A stretch of 64,000 nt of DNA from contig JAIVEN010000024.1 of the NCBI GenBank assembly GCA_026686845.1, positions 4,265,501 to 4,329,500 of the forward strand, in the 5' to 3' direction. The DNA is from Adenanthera pavonina. Taxonomy: Eukaryota > Streptophyta > Magnoliopsida > Fabales > Fabaceae. The notes beneath the pieces are model-generated. The model did not search any database. It saw only the letters and a list, made by a program, of their open reading frames with translations, and had not been told where the DNA came from. Position numbers and translations under genes: made by a program. Each line of letters begins with the position of its first letter. Position 1 is the stretch's first letter. This document shows positions 1 through 11,757 of the stretch, piece by piece.

Positions 1-1613
1 AATAAAGATATCAAAGGTGCACAAAAGGTTCAAGTGAGGAAATTCTGGAGAAATCAGTGCAAGGATTCATGTAGGATGTTTAGAAATGTTTTGATTTGAG
101 TAAAAGACTATGATTTAGTGAAAAGATGTTTTAAAACCTTGATTCTATGTTAAAACATGGAATATTTGAAAAACACCCACTAACAGACGAAGTTTGAAAG
201 GTTTATACTGATCTGTCATCTTGGAAATTCAAATTTTGGCTTTGGAAATTCGAATTTCGTACTAAAAATGAACAAGTCTAAAAAGAGGTCTCTCTGACAA
301 ACAAATTTTGACTTGAGAAAATTCAAATTTTGATGAGTGTCTGAAAGGAGCATTCAGTAACAGACGAACTTTGGATTTTGAAAATTCGAATTTCAGACGA
401 AAAGTAACTTATGAAAACTAAAGAAATTCGTCTGAAATTATGTCGAAGTTCATCTGAAACCAAGTTTAGATTGGATTTCAAAATTGCTCACTGACAGAGA
501 AACTTTGAACATGAAAATTTGAATTTCAGAAACTAAGCTTGTGAGTCTGTTACAATGATATGTTGACATACGAATGACAGTATTTATAAATTCAAATTTT
601 AAAGTTAGTCTGAAAAGAGGTCTCTCTGACAGACGAACTTTGCCCTTTGAAAATTCGAATTTCGAATTATATGAACTACTATGCCTTATAAACCAGCTAT
701 GGACAGACAAATTTTGGGGTTCCAAAATTTGAATTTCGAAAGCACTGTAGCAAATTAAAAATACTATTCACACTTAACAGAAAAACTTTCTACTTGAAAA
801 TTCATATTTCACAACATAGAAACATTTTCCAAATATCAAAATTCGAACTTCACTTCATGACAGACGAACTTCGGGCATTCAATGTTGAAGTCTTTAGCCT
901 TCAGTTTCTTCGAAATTTATCTGTTGACCAACTGAAATTCGAATTTCAGAATGTTAGAAGCATTAAATGCGTTTGGTTAACGGATAGTTTTTCAAAGTGG
1001 CCGTTGAATAACTTCTCCAACGGATAGATTTTGTCTCTAACGTGTAGTTGAGACCTAAATCTATAAATATAACATCATTTGAAGTTGTGGGTAACAATTT
1101 TAACTTTGTATATACTAAAACTCTGCCAAATCATCTACTCAAAGTCTCTTACTCTCACACTTCAATACTTTGTACTTCAACTTTCATATACACTCTATTT
1201 AAGAGAGTTTAATCATTGTAAACAATCTTATCTTCATCTGGAAGAAAGATTTTCTTATGAGGGGATATTACAAGGGATTGGGGAAGCACTTAGTAAGAGT
1301 GCATAGAGTGAAAGAGTGAGCTCTAAAAACAGAGCATCATCTTTGTACTGAAGCATTTGCAAGAAGCCCACTGAATTCTTGCAGAATAGTGGAAAATCTC
1401 AAGTGGTCACTTGAGGACTGGACATAGGTCAAGTGGAGAGACCAAACCAGGATAAATATCTGAGTTTTCTTCTCTTTACTGCAACTTTTACAGTTTATTC
1501 ATTTATACTCTGTTTTACCATCTATACTTTGCTTTCTTTACTCTCTTGACATTTTGTAGAAAATTTTTAATCTTCCCAATTCACCCCCCCTTGGGAAGCC
1601 AACTTATTTAACA
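1..1613 (+). mobile_element. SIRE-like copia LTR, left end outside window
   Basis: This is the right-hand 1.6 kb of a long copia LTR. It aligns by eye with the complete solo LTR at 49014-50684: both share the opening AAGATATCAAAGGTGCAC, a TATA box (here 1062-1069), a purine-rich segment near 1245-1310 and a C-rich end (ATTCACCCCCCC, TTGGGAAG). It ends in TTTAACA at 1613. By that alignment about 50 bases are missing to the left, so the TSD cannot be checked and the LTR could be solo or the right LTR of a longer element. The first kilobase carries about nine copies of a bipartite motif, GACAGACGAACTTT followed by AAATTCGAATTTC. Short ORFs here lie in repeat DNA and are not genes. Confidence 0.85.
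1062..1069 (+). promoter_or_regulatory. TATA box of SIRE-like LTR
   Basis: TATAAATA sits at the same relative place in related LTRs (50133-50140 and 23344-23351), which suggests it is the U3/R promoter of the family. Transcription start is inferred to lie about 30 bases downstream. Confidence 0.5.
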
Positions 1614-2210
1614 ATAGAAATATTCTAGAAGGTTTCTTAATTTGATTAGGAGGATATTATTTTATTAAATAATAAAATAATATTTTATCTCTCTTCTAGA
1701 ACGTGGCAGGAGAAATTAATTTATATATATGATATATATATATCATTTAGTTTAAATAAGTGTCATTTAAATTAAATGGAGATAATGTTTAATTTAATTT
1801 AAATGGTAGATTTAAATTGAACAAATGTTGGAATTAATTTAAATAATATATTTGAATTAAATATGATTTAATTCAAAATATATATTTAAATTAATGAAGG
1901 AGATATAAATCTCATTTGATTTAAATAATGAATTTAAATTAAATAAAGATAATGTCTGATTTAATTTAAATGTTAAATTATATTTATATGTGGATTAATT
2001 TAAATTATATATATTTAAATTAGATATGATCAAATTTGAATTTATATGTTTAAAATAAAATAATGGATAAGTTAGTGAATAAATTAATTTAAATAAAGTA
2101 TTAAAATTGATGATTAAATTAATATTAATTTAAACTTACTTGATAAGAAAGCAAGTAAGGATTAATTTAAATAAAATATTTAAAATAGTGTTTGAATTAA
2201 TTTAAACTAA
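1614..2210. repeat. AT-rich repeat DNA between two LTRs
   Basis: No gene is visible. The stretch is dominated by variants of TTTAAATTAA and its reverse complement, with a palindromic run at 1660-1690 and TATATA tracts at 1720-1745. The same base usage resumes at 7244-7290, so the LTR at 2216-7238 probably inserted into the middle of one older AT-rich repeat, perhaps itself an LTR. Confidence 0.5.
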
Positions 2211-2215
2211 CTTTG

Positions 2216-5200
2216 TGTAATATCTTACCTTTAGTCTCATTTTTCATGTATTAGGCCTTTATAGAGTTCATTTATATATGATTAAAAGATTGAATCACTT
2301 AAAAGCCAAAATAAAATTTTTCATAAATTTGGTACTATTTATTTGGTAAATTTCATTTTATAAACTCAACTTTAAAAATTCATAACTAATCCCAAAAAAT
2401 TCGTTTGAAGGTAATTCAAGTCTATAAAAATTGTTAAAAATATTATCTATATGGAAAAAATGTGAAATAAAGCAATGATCATGCCAATTAGTACAATAAA
2501 TTTTGGAGAAGATTTACTATTCATTTGGTCATTTTCTTTTTACCCAGTTTTGTGGCACTAATTTTGAAAAATCATAATAAATTGTACATACATTCAAATT
2601 GAGTACTCTTTAGAAAATTTTAAATCTTTTCCTATTTAGTTTTTAATCATATATAACACTTATATATTCTCCAACAAAACATCCAAACAGTAGCTAATTT
2701 ACCATAATGAGGTCAAAATGACCATTTCTATGTAAATACTTGCAAAATAAAAGCTATAAAACATTCACATGGCCATAACTTGTTCTCATATTATGCCATA
2801 CATTCTTTAAGACCTAAAGGGACATAATATCTTGAAGGTACAGGTTTATCATCTTATATGAAAATTTACATAAAGTCTCCAAACATAGGATCTTTACAAG
2901 CAATAACATTTTAGTCAATATTTTCTCTCCTTTCCTTTCTCCTCCTTGATAGCCTTGCCATAATGGTCTTGAGATTTGAAGAATCTCAGTAGAATTTACC
3001 ATTCAAGCATATTTATCATCCCATTTATTATAAAAATTTCATAAAATCAGTCAACACTTGAACACAATAAGCCATATAAGTTCATGAAAATTTTGGCAGA
3101 GCTTCATTTTACAAAATGGACATCCAGAGGTCATAAACCTCTTCATTCAACTTAGCCAACCATTGCAAATCAACAAAATAATCACATGGCAAGCCATCAA
3201 GTACATAGAAATCATATAGGCTACATAATGCAAGAAAAGGTAAAATTGCTTCCTTTGAGGATTCCTTCGCTTTCCACAACTTTCTTAAACCTAAATACAT
3301 CACCATTAGAGGTCCTAAGCCACCGATTCTTGAAGCTTCATCACAAATGCCATATCAAACCCTAAAATTACATCTTGCTTTTCTTTTGGTTTTTCTTGAG
3401 TGCATTACATGTTGTTAGCTAATTTGGACCCAAGATTGGAATCAAAATAATGAAATTCCATCTCTAACGTAAACCCTAGCTTGGCTGAAATTCACAAGAA
3501 AAAGAGAGAAAATGATTTAGCTTGCTATACTTCAAACTACTTGCATATTCATGCTTCAAATTACTAAACTAAGCATTTTCCTAAGTTTATTGGTTGAAAA
3601 CTCATCTCTTTCTCTCACTAGGTCAAGGCTAAAAATCCGTGGAGGATGGAGGAAGAAGATGACTCCATGAAAGCTTCATAAAACACTTGAAATAACAAGC
3701 TTATGATAGCTAGAGTAGTTACCTTACACTTGCTCTTGAACTTTTCTCAACTTGCTCCTCATTTTCTCTCTTCTTTTCTTCAAAATTTTTAGAGCTTCCT
3801 CTCGCTCTCTTGACTACTGTGGAGGTCACACAAAATGAGGAGGAAGAGTGAATTAACTCACTTGAACACCTTAACCACACACTTATAAGAAAGAGATGTA
3901 ATGGATAAAAAGTAAGCTTAGTTTACTTAACTACCTTGAGTCAGTTTTAACTAATTATTTTCCAAAATCAATTAAATAAATCCAATGGTGTCCTAACCAG
4001 CTGCAAATCACGCCATCTTAGGGTATTTTTGTCTTAAAATGCTCCATAATTTTTGTTAGGTTAGCTGGTCACCCAAGAGGGGGGTGAATTAGGTGATGCA
4101 AGATTTTTGCTCTTTTTATATCATAACCCAATTTCACTAAGAGTGCAGTAAAACAAGGATAAATAGAGAGAGTTATGTGTAGCAACTAAATAGAGAAGAT
4201 AAAGAACAATACACAACATTTATACTGGTTCAGCCTAACTACTTGGCCTACATCCAGTCCCCAAGCCACCACTTGGGATTTTCCACTATATTCCACAGGT
4301 TTGATCCGAGCACCTGTGAAGCCTCAGTACATTCCCACAAGTTTCAGTAGGCACTTGTGAAGCCACTCTACCCACACCCTTACAAGATTTGTAAATCCCT
4401 TAGTGTTTCCCCACACTAAGATTCTACCCAGAATATGTAGAAAGAAATGTTTACAAGATGAAAACTCTCTTGAAGAGTAGATAATACATTGAAAGTTTAC
4501 TCTATTGAGGTGGGTTTTTCAACCAATACTGAGATAGAAAGATTTTACAAATTGTTACAGCATTTTAACATAAACTCTCTTTAGATTGTTACCCATAAGT
4601 TCAAATGATGTTCTATTTATAGTTTTGTGGTGTAACTAGATATTAGATACAAGATCTAGCCATTAGAGACGTTACACAATGGTTACTCTGTAAAACTAGC
4701 CATTTACCAACCACATTTAATGTTTCTGACATTCTGAAATTTGAATTTTGGATGTCAACAGACGAATATCGAAGAGACCATAAGTTAAAGTCTTTAGCAT
4801 TGACCTTCAAAGTTTGTCTGTTCAAATCTGAAATTCAAATTTTCATCTTGACAAATGTTTCTATGTTGGAACATATGAATTTTCAAGTTTAAAGTACTTC
4901 TAGTAAGTGTGAACAGTTGTTCCATATTGCTACAGTGCCTTCGAAGTTCAAATTTTGGTGACCAAATTTCGTTTATCAGTGAGCAACTCAATATGGCACA
5001 AGTTCTTCCTTTTGAAATTTGAATTTTGGATGTGAAAATTTATTTGTTGGCTATTCCAGAAGTATTTCCACGTTCTAGAGATTCGAAATTCAAATTTTCA
5101 AAGCCAAAATTCGTCTGTTATACTTGAAGTTCAAATTTTAAATATGAAAATTTGTCTGTTGGCTTTTCTAGAAGTATTTTCACATTCTGGTGTTTCGAAA

Positions 5201-7238
5201 TTCAAATTTTGAAAGCAAAAATTTTTTTATTAGACCTAAAGTTTGAATTTTAGAAGCCAAGATTTGTCTATCAGTGGCAAGCTCAACTTAGCACAAAGGT
5301 TCTCTTCGAAATTTGTCTATCGGATGCAGAACCTCTGTAACTTCAAATTTTGCACTGTAGACAATTTTGTAGAAACTATAACTCTCCCATTTTAACTCAA
5401 AATTAAGTAAATGACCTATGGTTGGAAATATCTCAATGTCTACTTTCAAATGAAAAAGTTTAACTTCAAAAACAAATGCAGTCTATGAGATATAATCGAA
5501 ATAATGATAAGAGGTCAAAACTGAAAATTCATATCTTACTACTCAACTTTAAATGACCATAGCTTTTTCATATGACCTTTATTTTGAGTGAAATAACCTT
5601 CTTTGAAAATCTTATTAAGTCTAGTTTCATATGAAATAAGTTTTATATTAAATCCATATGTATTTTGAGAGATGTATTAAAAAAACTAATCAAAGGTCAA
5701 ACTCTAGATTCTTGAAAATCATATTTCACTATGTTTAAAAGTAAGGATATGTTACTTTGATACCCAAAACTTCTTGAGTAAATCAAATGTAACTGTAAAT
5801 CATTGAGTTTTATTCTAAAGTTTGAATTTTGAAATCCAAAATTTGTTTATCAGAGGGAATGTTTTTGAACCCTTTTAGTGCTTAATTATCAGACGAACTT
5901 AGTCATGACTTCAGACGAATTTTGCACATTTTACTAATTATACTTGACTCGAATTTCGAATTTCAACCCTTGAAATTCATCTGTCAGAGTTGATATCTCT
6001 GGAACTTCAAATTTCAGTCAGCAAAGTTCGTATTTTCACAAAGCATAAGAATTTTAACTTCTCAAAATTCGTCAGTCAGTCAGAGTTTTTCAAATCTAAC
6101 ATATGCTAAAACCAGATTTACTTAATCTAACTCATTTAAAACATATGGTAACAAGATTAAGTAATTTCAAAGATTAATCCCACCTCAAGACCTAAGTGGA
6201 AACAAAATATACCTAGTGACTAGGTCTTCAAATGTTGAGTTCCATTTCCACTTGGTCATTTCCTTCTTGGCATGCTCCCTTCTGATCTTCCATTTTTGAA
6301 GCATCCTTTCTTTTCTTCTTTCTTGGGTGAGGCATGATATTGATTTTCATTTCTGTATTTCAATGCTCACTCTTCTTACTTGGATCAACCTACATTTAAT
6401 ATATTACACTTACAAACCAAGTAGTTAGTCCAGTTTACATATCCAACTTATGTTATTCATTGTAAAAGTACAATGGATATATTTACACATAGTATGATAT
6501 ATGTATTATAACCATAATTAAATACATGCTAATATGTATTTTACTTCTTTGAGGAACATTATATATGTCAGATATATATAATACATTTGTTCCTGAGTAC
6601 TCTATATTTGTTATCATCAAAACTTATATTATACTAAACCTTACAATTTTATCAGTCCAAATATAGCCTGTACCGATAAATATCTTTTTCTGTATTTTGT
6701 CATTTTATTGATATATGATTATTTTAGATTTTATTTTAGATTAAACTCATTATCTTGCCCCGAAATATATTTTGTAAAGGGCCCACATACTGTTCCCTTC
6801 ACCTGTCTGCTTTTGTGGGGTCCACAACTTCTTTTGTGGTGTAATAATTGATTTTTAACTTTCAATATCAATTATGAATTCACACTAACTTAGTTAACCT
6901 CAAAGCACTATTCCGTTGGGTCCGGTTAGTCACAAGCTTTGTTTTGACAGATATTTTCTTAATTAAAAAAATGCCCTTGACTCGAGGCAAAATTATAATT
7001 TTTAATTCTTTCGGATCCTTCTTGTAATTTCTCCCAATGACTATAATACATATAATTCTTCTCTTTAAGGATTATATTGCATAGAATTTTTCTATCCAAG
7101 GATAAAAATATAATTTTCTCATTTTTGTTCTAACTTGGAAAAATGACTTTATTGCCCTTTTCACATTTAATTGTATCTCTTAGTTTTCTCTAATTCTCTA
7201 TGTATTTTATGATATCTAGTAAAGTTAGAGATATTACA
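2216..7238. mobile_element. TGTAA...TTACA-family LTR, split by another LTR
   Basis: It begins TGTAATATC and ends GATATTACA, flanked by the 5-bp direct repeat CTTTG (2211-2215 and 7239-7243). Subtracting the nested LTR at 4054-6645 and its TSD leaves about 2.4 kb. Two other copies in the window (53129-56167 and 58861-61421) share its left part (CATGTATTA about 35 bases in) and its right part (a run with CCTTGACTCGAGG, then TCGGATCCTT or its variants). No coding domain is visible, so this is a solo LTR or a large non-autonomous repeat. The ends are typical of gypsy LTRs, but the lineage and orientation cannot be settled here. Confidence 0.8.
4054..6645 (-). mobile_element. Copia solo LTR, reverse orientation
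   Basis: On the minus strand the LTR starts TGTAAGGTTTAG and ends CTAACCTAACA, and it is flanked by an exact ATTTT TSD (4049-4053 and 6646-6650). Its terminal segments match the LTR at 22098-26148 read on the plus strand, including the C-rich end with CTTGGGTGA. It is related to the SIRE-like LTRs at 1 and 49014, sharing the TTCGAA-type motifs and the start and end style. At 2592 bp with no internal region, it is a solo LTR left by recombination. Confidence 0.88.
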
Positions 7239-7243
7239 CTTTG

Positions 7244-7665
7244 AGATAAAGTAATATTTAATTTAAATAATTATTTAAATTAAATATAACTAGCTTTGAA
7301 AGCAAGTCATCTCCCTCTATAAATAGAGAGGACTAGAAATCTTCAATGCACTTCACACTTCATACTTCATTCTATTTATTACTTCTCCTGTCTTCTATTC
7401 TACACACCACCTAAAGAGAGAGAAAAAATATAATACCTTCTATATTAAAATTAAAATGGCAATCTTTTCTTCACATGAAAGTCGTGTGGTTCATGGAGGA
7501 TAAGAATGTAAAGACGTTCTAGAATTGAGGTGCTAGTACACCATTCGTTGAGGTTCCCATTCGTGTGGATACTCTAGAGGGTGGGTGCCTATGAGAGTTG
7601 TTCACTTTAATCCAGTTAATCACTCAATGGAGAAAGTATAAAGGCTGAGTTTTGAATTCGCAACA
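7244..7665 (+). other. Remnant of older LTR-like repeat with TATA box
   Basis: This continues the AT-rich repeat of 1614-2210, then carries CTCTATAAATAGAGAG (TATA at 7318-7325) and a segment near 7530-7580 with ACACCATTCGTTG and TTCGTGTGGATAC. That segment resembles the copia LTR segment at 48085-48115. It may end at CGCAACA (7665). A plausible reading is the right part of an old copia LTR; the left end and TSD are not visible. Confidence 0.35.
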
Positions 7666-8464
7666 GGTATGTTTCTTACTATTTGGTTTCAGTAAAACTG
7701 ACGGATCATCAGAAGGGACTTTGGATTAAATTTGTAAATTTTTGCTGCATTTGTGTGCCAAAATCTTAATAGAGAATTTATGTTTTTTAGAATCATGTGG
7801 TCATGAGTTTGTGCATTTTTTTATTTTATCATTTAATATCTTTTTTTCTTCTACTATTGTATTATTCTGTGACTTCACAAATAAGGCTACAGAGTTTTAG
7901 TTTCTACTTTATAAAGTTAGGAGGATAAAATCTACATAAAAATAGGATTGCATGATTCTAAAAAGATTAATTTTTTATCTCTAAATTTTAATATTAAAAA
8001 AAAGGAAGGGTGGGGGGGCAGGAGGTGAAATGTTGATTGCAGCTCTTGCAGCTCTAGTTTAGTTGTTGCCTTTGGTTTAGTCCAAATTAACTCAAGTCAT
8101 CCTATTATTAATTAATTGACTAAAAAAATATGATTAATAATCTTTTTTGGGTTTAACTATGTTATTCTTCAAGTTTTATTATTGTGATTGATCACCATAT
8201 ATACTTCAGGATAACCATAATCATTCTTAATTCTATTTTAGGTAACTTATCAAGTGAAAAAGGGGTTTGAATTGAATGTAAAGTTTTTTTTTTTGGGATA
8301 TAGCAGTACTATCCCTTGGTTAAAGTAAGGATTAATTTCTTTCGGGATATAGGGAGAAAAGGGTGAATACCTTCTAACTTAGTTTACCAAGTTATGACAT
8401 TAAATTTACTTGGTTATCATTACGCTAGCAGGAGGGACTAATCACTTAATTGGCTATAATTTAT
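7666..8464. other. No gene seen
   Basis: AT-rich noncoding sequence with a poly-T tract at 8286-8294 and a G-run near 8011-8017. I see no ORF, RNA gene or recognisable repeat boundary. Confidence 0.4.
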
Positions 8465-8732
8465 TACCTCCATCCCATTTTATTTTTTATTTTAGAAAAT
8501 TTTAGATATTCCAATTTATTTATTATTTTGCATTATCAATAAAATATTAATTACATTTTTTACTGTTTTACCTTTTATTAAAAATAATGGTAGGTGAATT
8601 ACGAGCATTTAAGTTAGTGCTATTTTGGTAAAATATCATTAAATTTTACTATAATGAAAGCTATTTAATATTTTACGTGTCTATATGAAAAATCTTAAAA
8701 CGACAAGCAAAATGCGATGAAATGAGTACCTA
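8465..8732. mobile_element. Stowaway-like MITE
   Basis: A TA dinucleotide and CCTCCATCCCATTTTA lie on the left. On the right, the reverse complement reads TACTCATTTCATCGCATTTT and then TTGTCGTTTTAAG. Both resemble the Stowaway (Tc1/mariner MITE) terminus, roughly CTCCCTCCGTCCCATTTT. The element is about 265 bp, AT-rich and noncoding. The exact right border is uncertain by 4 bp because TA occurs at both 8727 and 8731. Confidence 0.7.
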
Positions 8733-9636
8733 GTTATGAAATTAAATTTCTCAGTATCTATTCGAGTGATCAATTACCAAATAACTTTGAATTTGACGCT
8801 CATACAATTAAGTTTTACAACAACAACAACAAATTACATGACAAATTAAAACATGACGTTAGTGACCATGTACATGACTTGGTCCAAGTCTAACATTTCA
8901 GGTTTCTAGTATCAGTGAAAGCAAGTCTAACCTGTTTAACTGCATGATTTTGACAGATGCTTGAACATGAAAAGCAAGTTTGTCATCGTCAACGTGTGTC
9001 CCTGCCACAAACGATTTAGAAAAACTTTGTTTCAGATGAAACATAGGCGTTAATCAACTCTTTTGCATCACACTGAAAGAACCTTCTTCTATTAGCTTCG
9101 ATTTCAATGCAGAATTTCCACAATATATAAATAGCCTATATGTGTCTGTCACTTACACAGGTACATTTGTCCCAGATAATATCAAACATAACTATAACAA
9201 ACACAATTTGGATAATCTGAATGTTAACTTATTATTTTATATAGTAACTTGAAAATTCAGATGCGTCTGGTTCAAAGGTTGAAACTATAATTGATCAAAG
9301 TATCCAATATATTTTCATTTCAAGTTTGTTAGCAATTGGGTTTCTAGGAAAAATATAACAGAAGTAACAAAGACAAAGGGAAAAAAATGTTATCACAGTT
9401 ATTTTAAAAATGAACTCTCTCTCTCTCTCTCACACACGCATACACAAAATTATCTAACGTAAATTATTTAGAATATATTTATTTTTAAGTGTCCTTGTTC
9501 CCCAGTTTCTTGAAAGGATATGCTTTGAAATTGGATTTCAATTATAAAACATGCAATATAAAATTAGGTTCAAGATGGAAAATCCTTCCTATACTAGCCT
9601 ACAAAAGATATTCAGTAGCCAACACGAACGCATACC
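8733..9636 (+). promoter_or_regulatory. Probable original upstream region of the WAK pseudogene
   Basis: This is the only stretch near the WAK remnant that does not look like transposon DNA. It holds a TATA-like TATATAAATA (9124-9133), a W-box core TTGAC (8950-8954) and a CT/CA microsatellite (about 9416-9440). Without the copia element it would lie about 0.6 kb upstream of the WAK ATG. The assignment as promoter and leader is inference from position; no transcript evidence is available. Confidence 0.35.
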
Positions 9637-9641
9637 ATACC

Positions 9642-10021
9642 TGTTGGATTACACCCTTGATGGGTGGAAATTGAGGGCCCAAACCCAAAATATAATAAAA
9701 GTATTTTATTTAATATTAATTTAATAAGAGAGGGAGAGAACGGTTAATGTTAACTATTCCCACACAACGCACACTCTGAGAAAAGAGACTCTCTGATCCC
9801 GAGGGTAACCTTTGGTGAATTCTCTCTGTGAGTCTCCCTCTTCCTCTCTGGAAAAACGCTCCCGCTCTTCCTCTCTTTTTCTTCTTGAGTGCATCTATAG
9901 TGAACCAGTGAACAAAGTCCGAGTGATTTTGTTTCTACCGCCTGGAATTCTTCATTCTCTCTGTGTGGACGAATACAATCTCGATCGATATGTATGTCTT
10001 CCCTATCTATTTATTCTTTCA
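9642..10021 (+). repeat. 5' LTR of copia element
   Basis: It starts TGTTGGATTACACCC and ends TTATTCTTTCA, immediately followed by the primer site. At 380 bp it is shorter than the 3' LTR because it lacks the 14-bp segment at about 17290 and most of the duplicated module at 17386-17468. Confidence 0.88.
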
Positions 10022-10038
10022 TTGGCATCAGAGCATGA
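10022..10038 (+). promoter_or_regulatory. Primer-binding site, Met-tRNA type
   Basis: TTGGCATCAGAGCATGA follows the LTR directly. It matches the plant initiator-Met tRNA primer site (TGGTATCAGAGC) except for one T-to-C change. Confidence 0.8.
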
Positions 10039-11235
10039 GTTTAGATTCAGGGAAATTCTATATCAGCTGCAAAAATTTTCACTTGAAAATTAGAAATTGT
10101 TTCTCTAAGTTTCATAATTTGCATATGGTATATTTTTTCTTATGCATTTTTTTTGTATAATTTTGTATACTATTTATACTCATAAGATATGCAAATAGGA
10201 TTCAGTATAGGGGATCTCAAAATTTTAAAAAAATTTATATACGGTACAGTTTTTGAGTTCTGTAAAAATAATCCCTTCCTAGAAAATATGTACACCATCG
10301 TGTAGCGAATAAAGATACGAATAAAAGGCTACTAAAATTGTATTAAATGAACACTGGATGCCGAAAAAAGTTTCGTCTGTGAAGGAAATTCAAAAAATTA
10401 GGTTTATTAAAATCACAATTTTTTGGACAAATGGAGGCCACCATCATGTAGAGAATGATGAGACGAGAAAAATGACACCAAGATCGCCTCAAACGGATGC
10501 CGGACGAAGGAGAAAATGGCAAAAAACAGTGGCGGGTTCACATATTCACCACCGGGTCTGTTTCGGGTTGGGTTGACCCGGCAGGAGGTCAGGAATGACC
10601 TTAGCGATGTGTCATTTTGCCTTTAAAAAAAAACCAAAACAAACAATGGGCTGCGTAAAAAAAAATTTTTTTTTTGGGGCCACAGCAAACCAGCCCAACG
10701 AGAGAGAAAAATGAAAAAAAAAACAAATAATTTTTTATGGGCTGGCATCATTCGGCCCTATTAAAAAAAATAAAAAAAAAATTTTGGGCCGAGACATTAG
10801 GCCCATAAACAAAAAAAAAGGGTTGGAATTGCTGACGTGGCGCGTGGGGCCCATTAACAAGTGATTGGGCCACGTGGAGGATACTGTCAGAACACCGGCG
10901 ACGCGTGGAAGATGTCTGGCCAGCGCGTGTGGCCGAAATCACCTTATACGACGACGCGTGGAGTTCACGCGCCTCCCTAGCACGTGGACTAAATTTTTTT
11001 CATTTTTTTTTAGTCTGGACTTCTCTGGGCGTGTGGGGGCACGTGCAAGTGTATTTTTTGCCACGGTTTGCTTCTAAAAATTCCTAAATTTGAGATCTTC
11101 AATTTGATATACTATTTGCCTAGTTTTGAGATATTTTTGGATTTGTCAAGAGCTATTTCAGTACATTTTTTTTAATAAAATTTTTTTTTAAAATTATTTT
11201 AATAATTCCTACTATTTTATTGAAGGTAAAAAATA
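10039..11235 (+). other. Copia leader with G-box-like motif cluster
   Basis: An untranslated leader of about 1.2 kb. From 10560 to 11060 it becomes GC-rich and carries ACGTGG or ACGCGTGG cores at about 10835, 10871 (CCACGTGG), 10901, 10954, 10981 and 11040, interspersed with poly-A tracts. Short ORFs here (for example 10358-10576 and 10865-11077) have no recognisable domain and overlap on both strands, so I do not call them genes. Confidence 0.55.
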
Positions 11236-11757
11236 ATGAAACAAGAGAATTCTGAAAGCACTGAAATAGTTAGATATGGTTCTCTAAGTTATGAGTATTT
11301 AGAAGAACTTATTCCAGAGGATGAATTTTTTGATGAAGATCTTGATGAAGAGTTTCTAGAAGAAGAAGAAGAAAATCCCGAGGAACTTCAAGATGTGTAT
11401 ACAGATCCAAATGGGCCAAAGGAAGATGAAATTATTTTTGAAGAGCCTAAAATTGAAGATCAAGAAGTAGATCAACCCCTTACCCACTCTGTAGCACAAG
11501 ACATAGCAAATAGGGATGCAACAAAAATAAAACATTTAAAAGACTTGTATCCAATTTTTGTAAAGTATTCATACTTTGTGATGAATATGGAAGATGCCGA
11601 GTTCTTCACGAACGTCATTATTAAGTTAAGAGAAAATCTGAATACACAAAACAAGAAATATTCAGATTACATATGGGTCGATGCGATTAATAGAGCTATG
11701 AAAATATCGAATCGCATTCTTAAGAGGAAAATTATTAATTTCTGTTTTCCTGTTTAA
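11236..11757 (+). CDS. Unknown 173-residue acidic ORF upstream of copia gag
   Basis: An uninterrupted ATG-to-TAA frame lying inside the copia element, between its leader and gag. I do not recognise the family. Residues 1-85 are strongly acidic, with runs such as EDEFFDEDLDEE (about 28-39). Residues about 90-173 are mixed helical and basic, with a likely amphipathic segment around LKDLYPIFVKYSYFVMNMED and a basic C-terminus (SNRILKRKI). No cysteine or histidine cluster, signal peptide, membrane span or nuclease motif is visible. It is not gag, which starts at 12143 in its usual position. It stays open although the neighbouring gag-pol has six stops; at 173 codons that is suggestive but not proof of selection. 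It could be an accessory retrotransposon protein or a captured host fragment. Confidence 0.6.
   Translation: MKQENSESTEIVRYGSLSYEYLEELIPEDEFFDEDLDEEFLEEEEENPEELQDVYTDPNGPKEDEIIFEEPKIEDQEVDQPLTHSVAQDIANRDATKIKHLKDLYPIFVKYSYFVMNMEDAEFFTNVIIKLRENLNTQNKKYSDYIWVDAINRAMKISNRILKRKIINFCFPV

Noticed and set aside
9489..9674. 61-codon ORF upstream of the copia element
   Set aside because: It runs into the copia 5' LTR, has no domain and sits in putative upstream or leader DNA of the WAK remnant.
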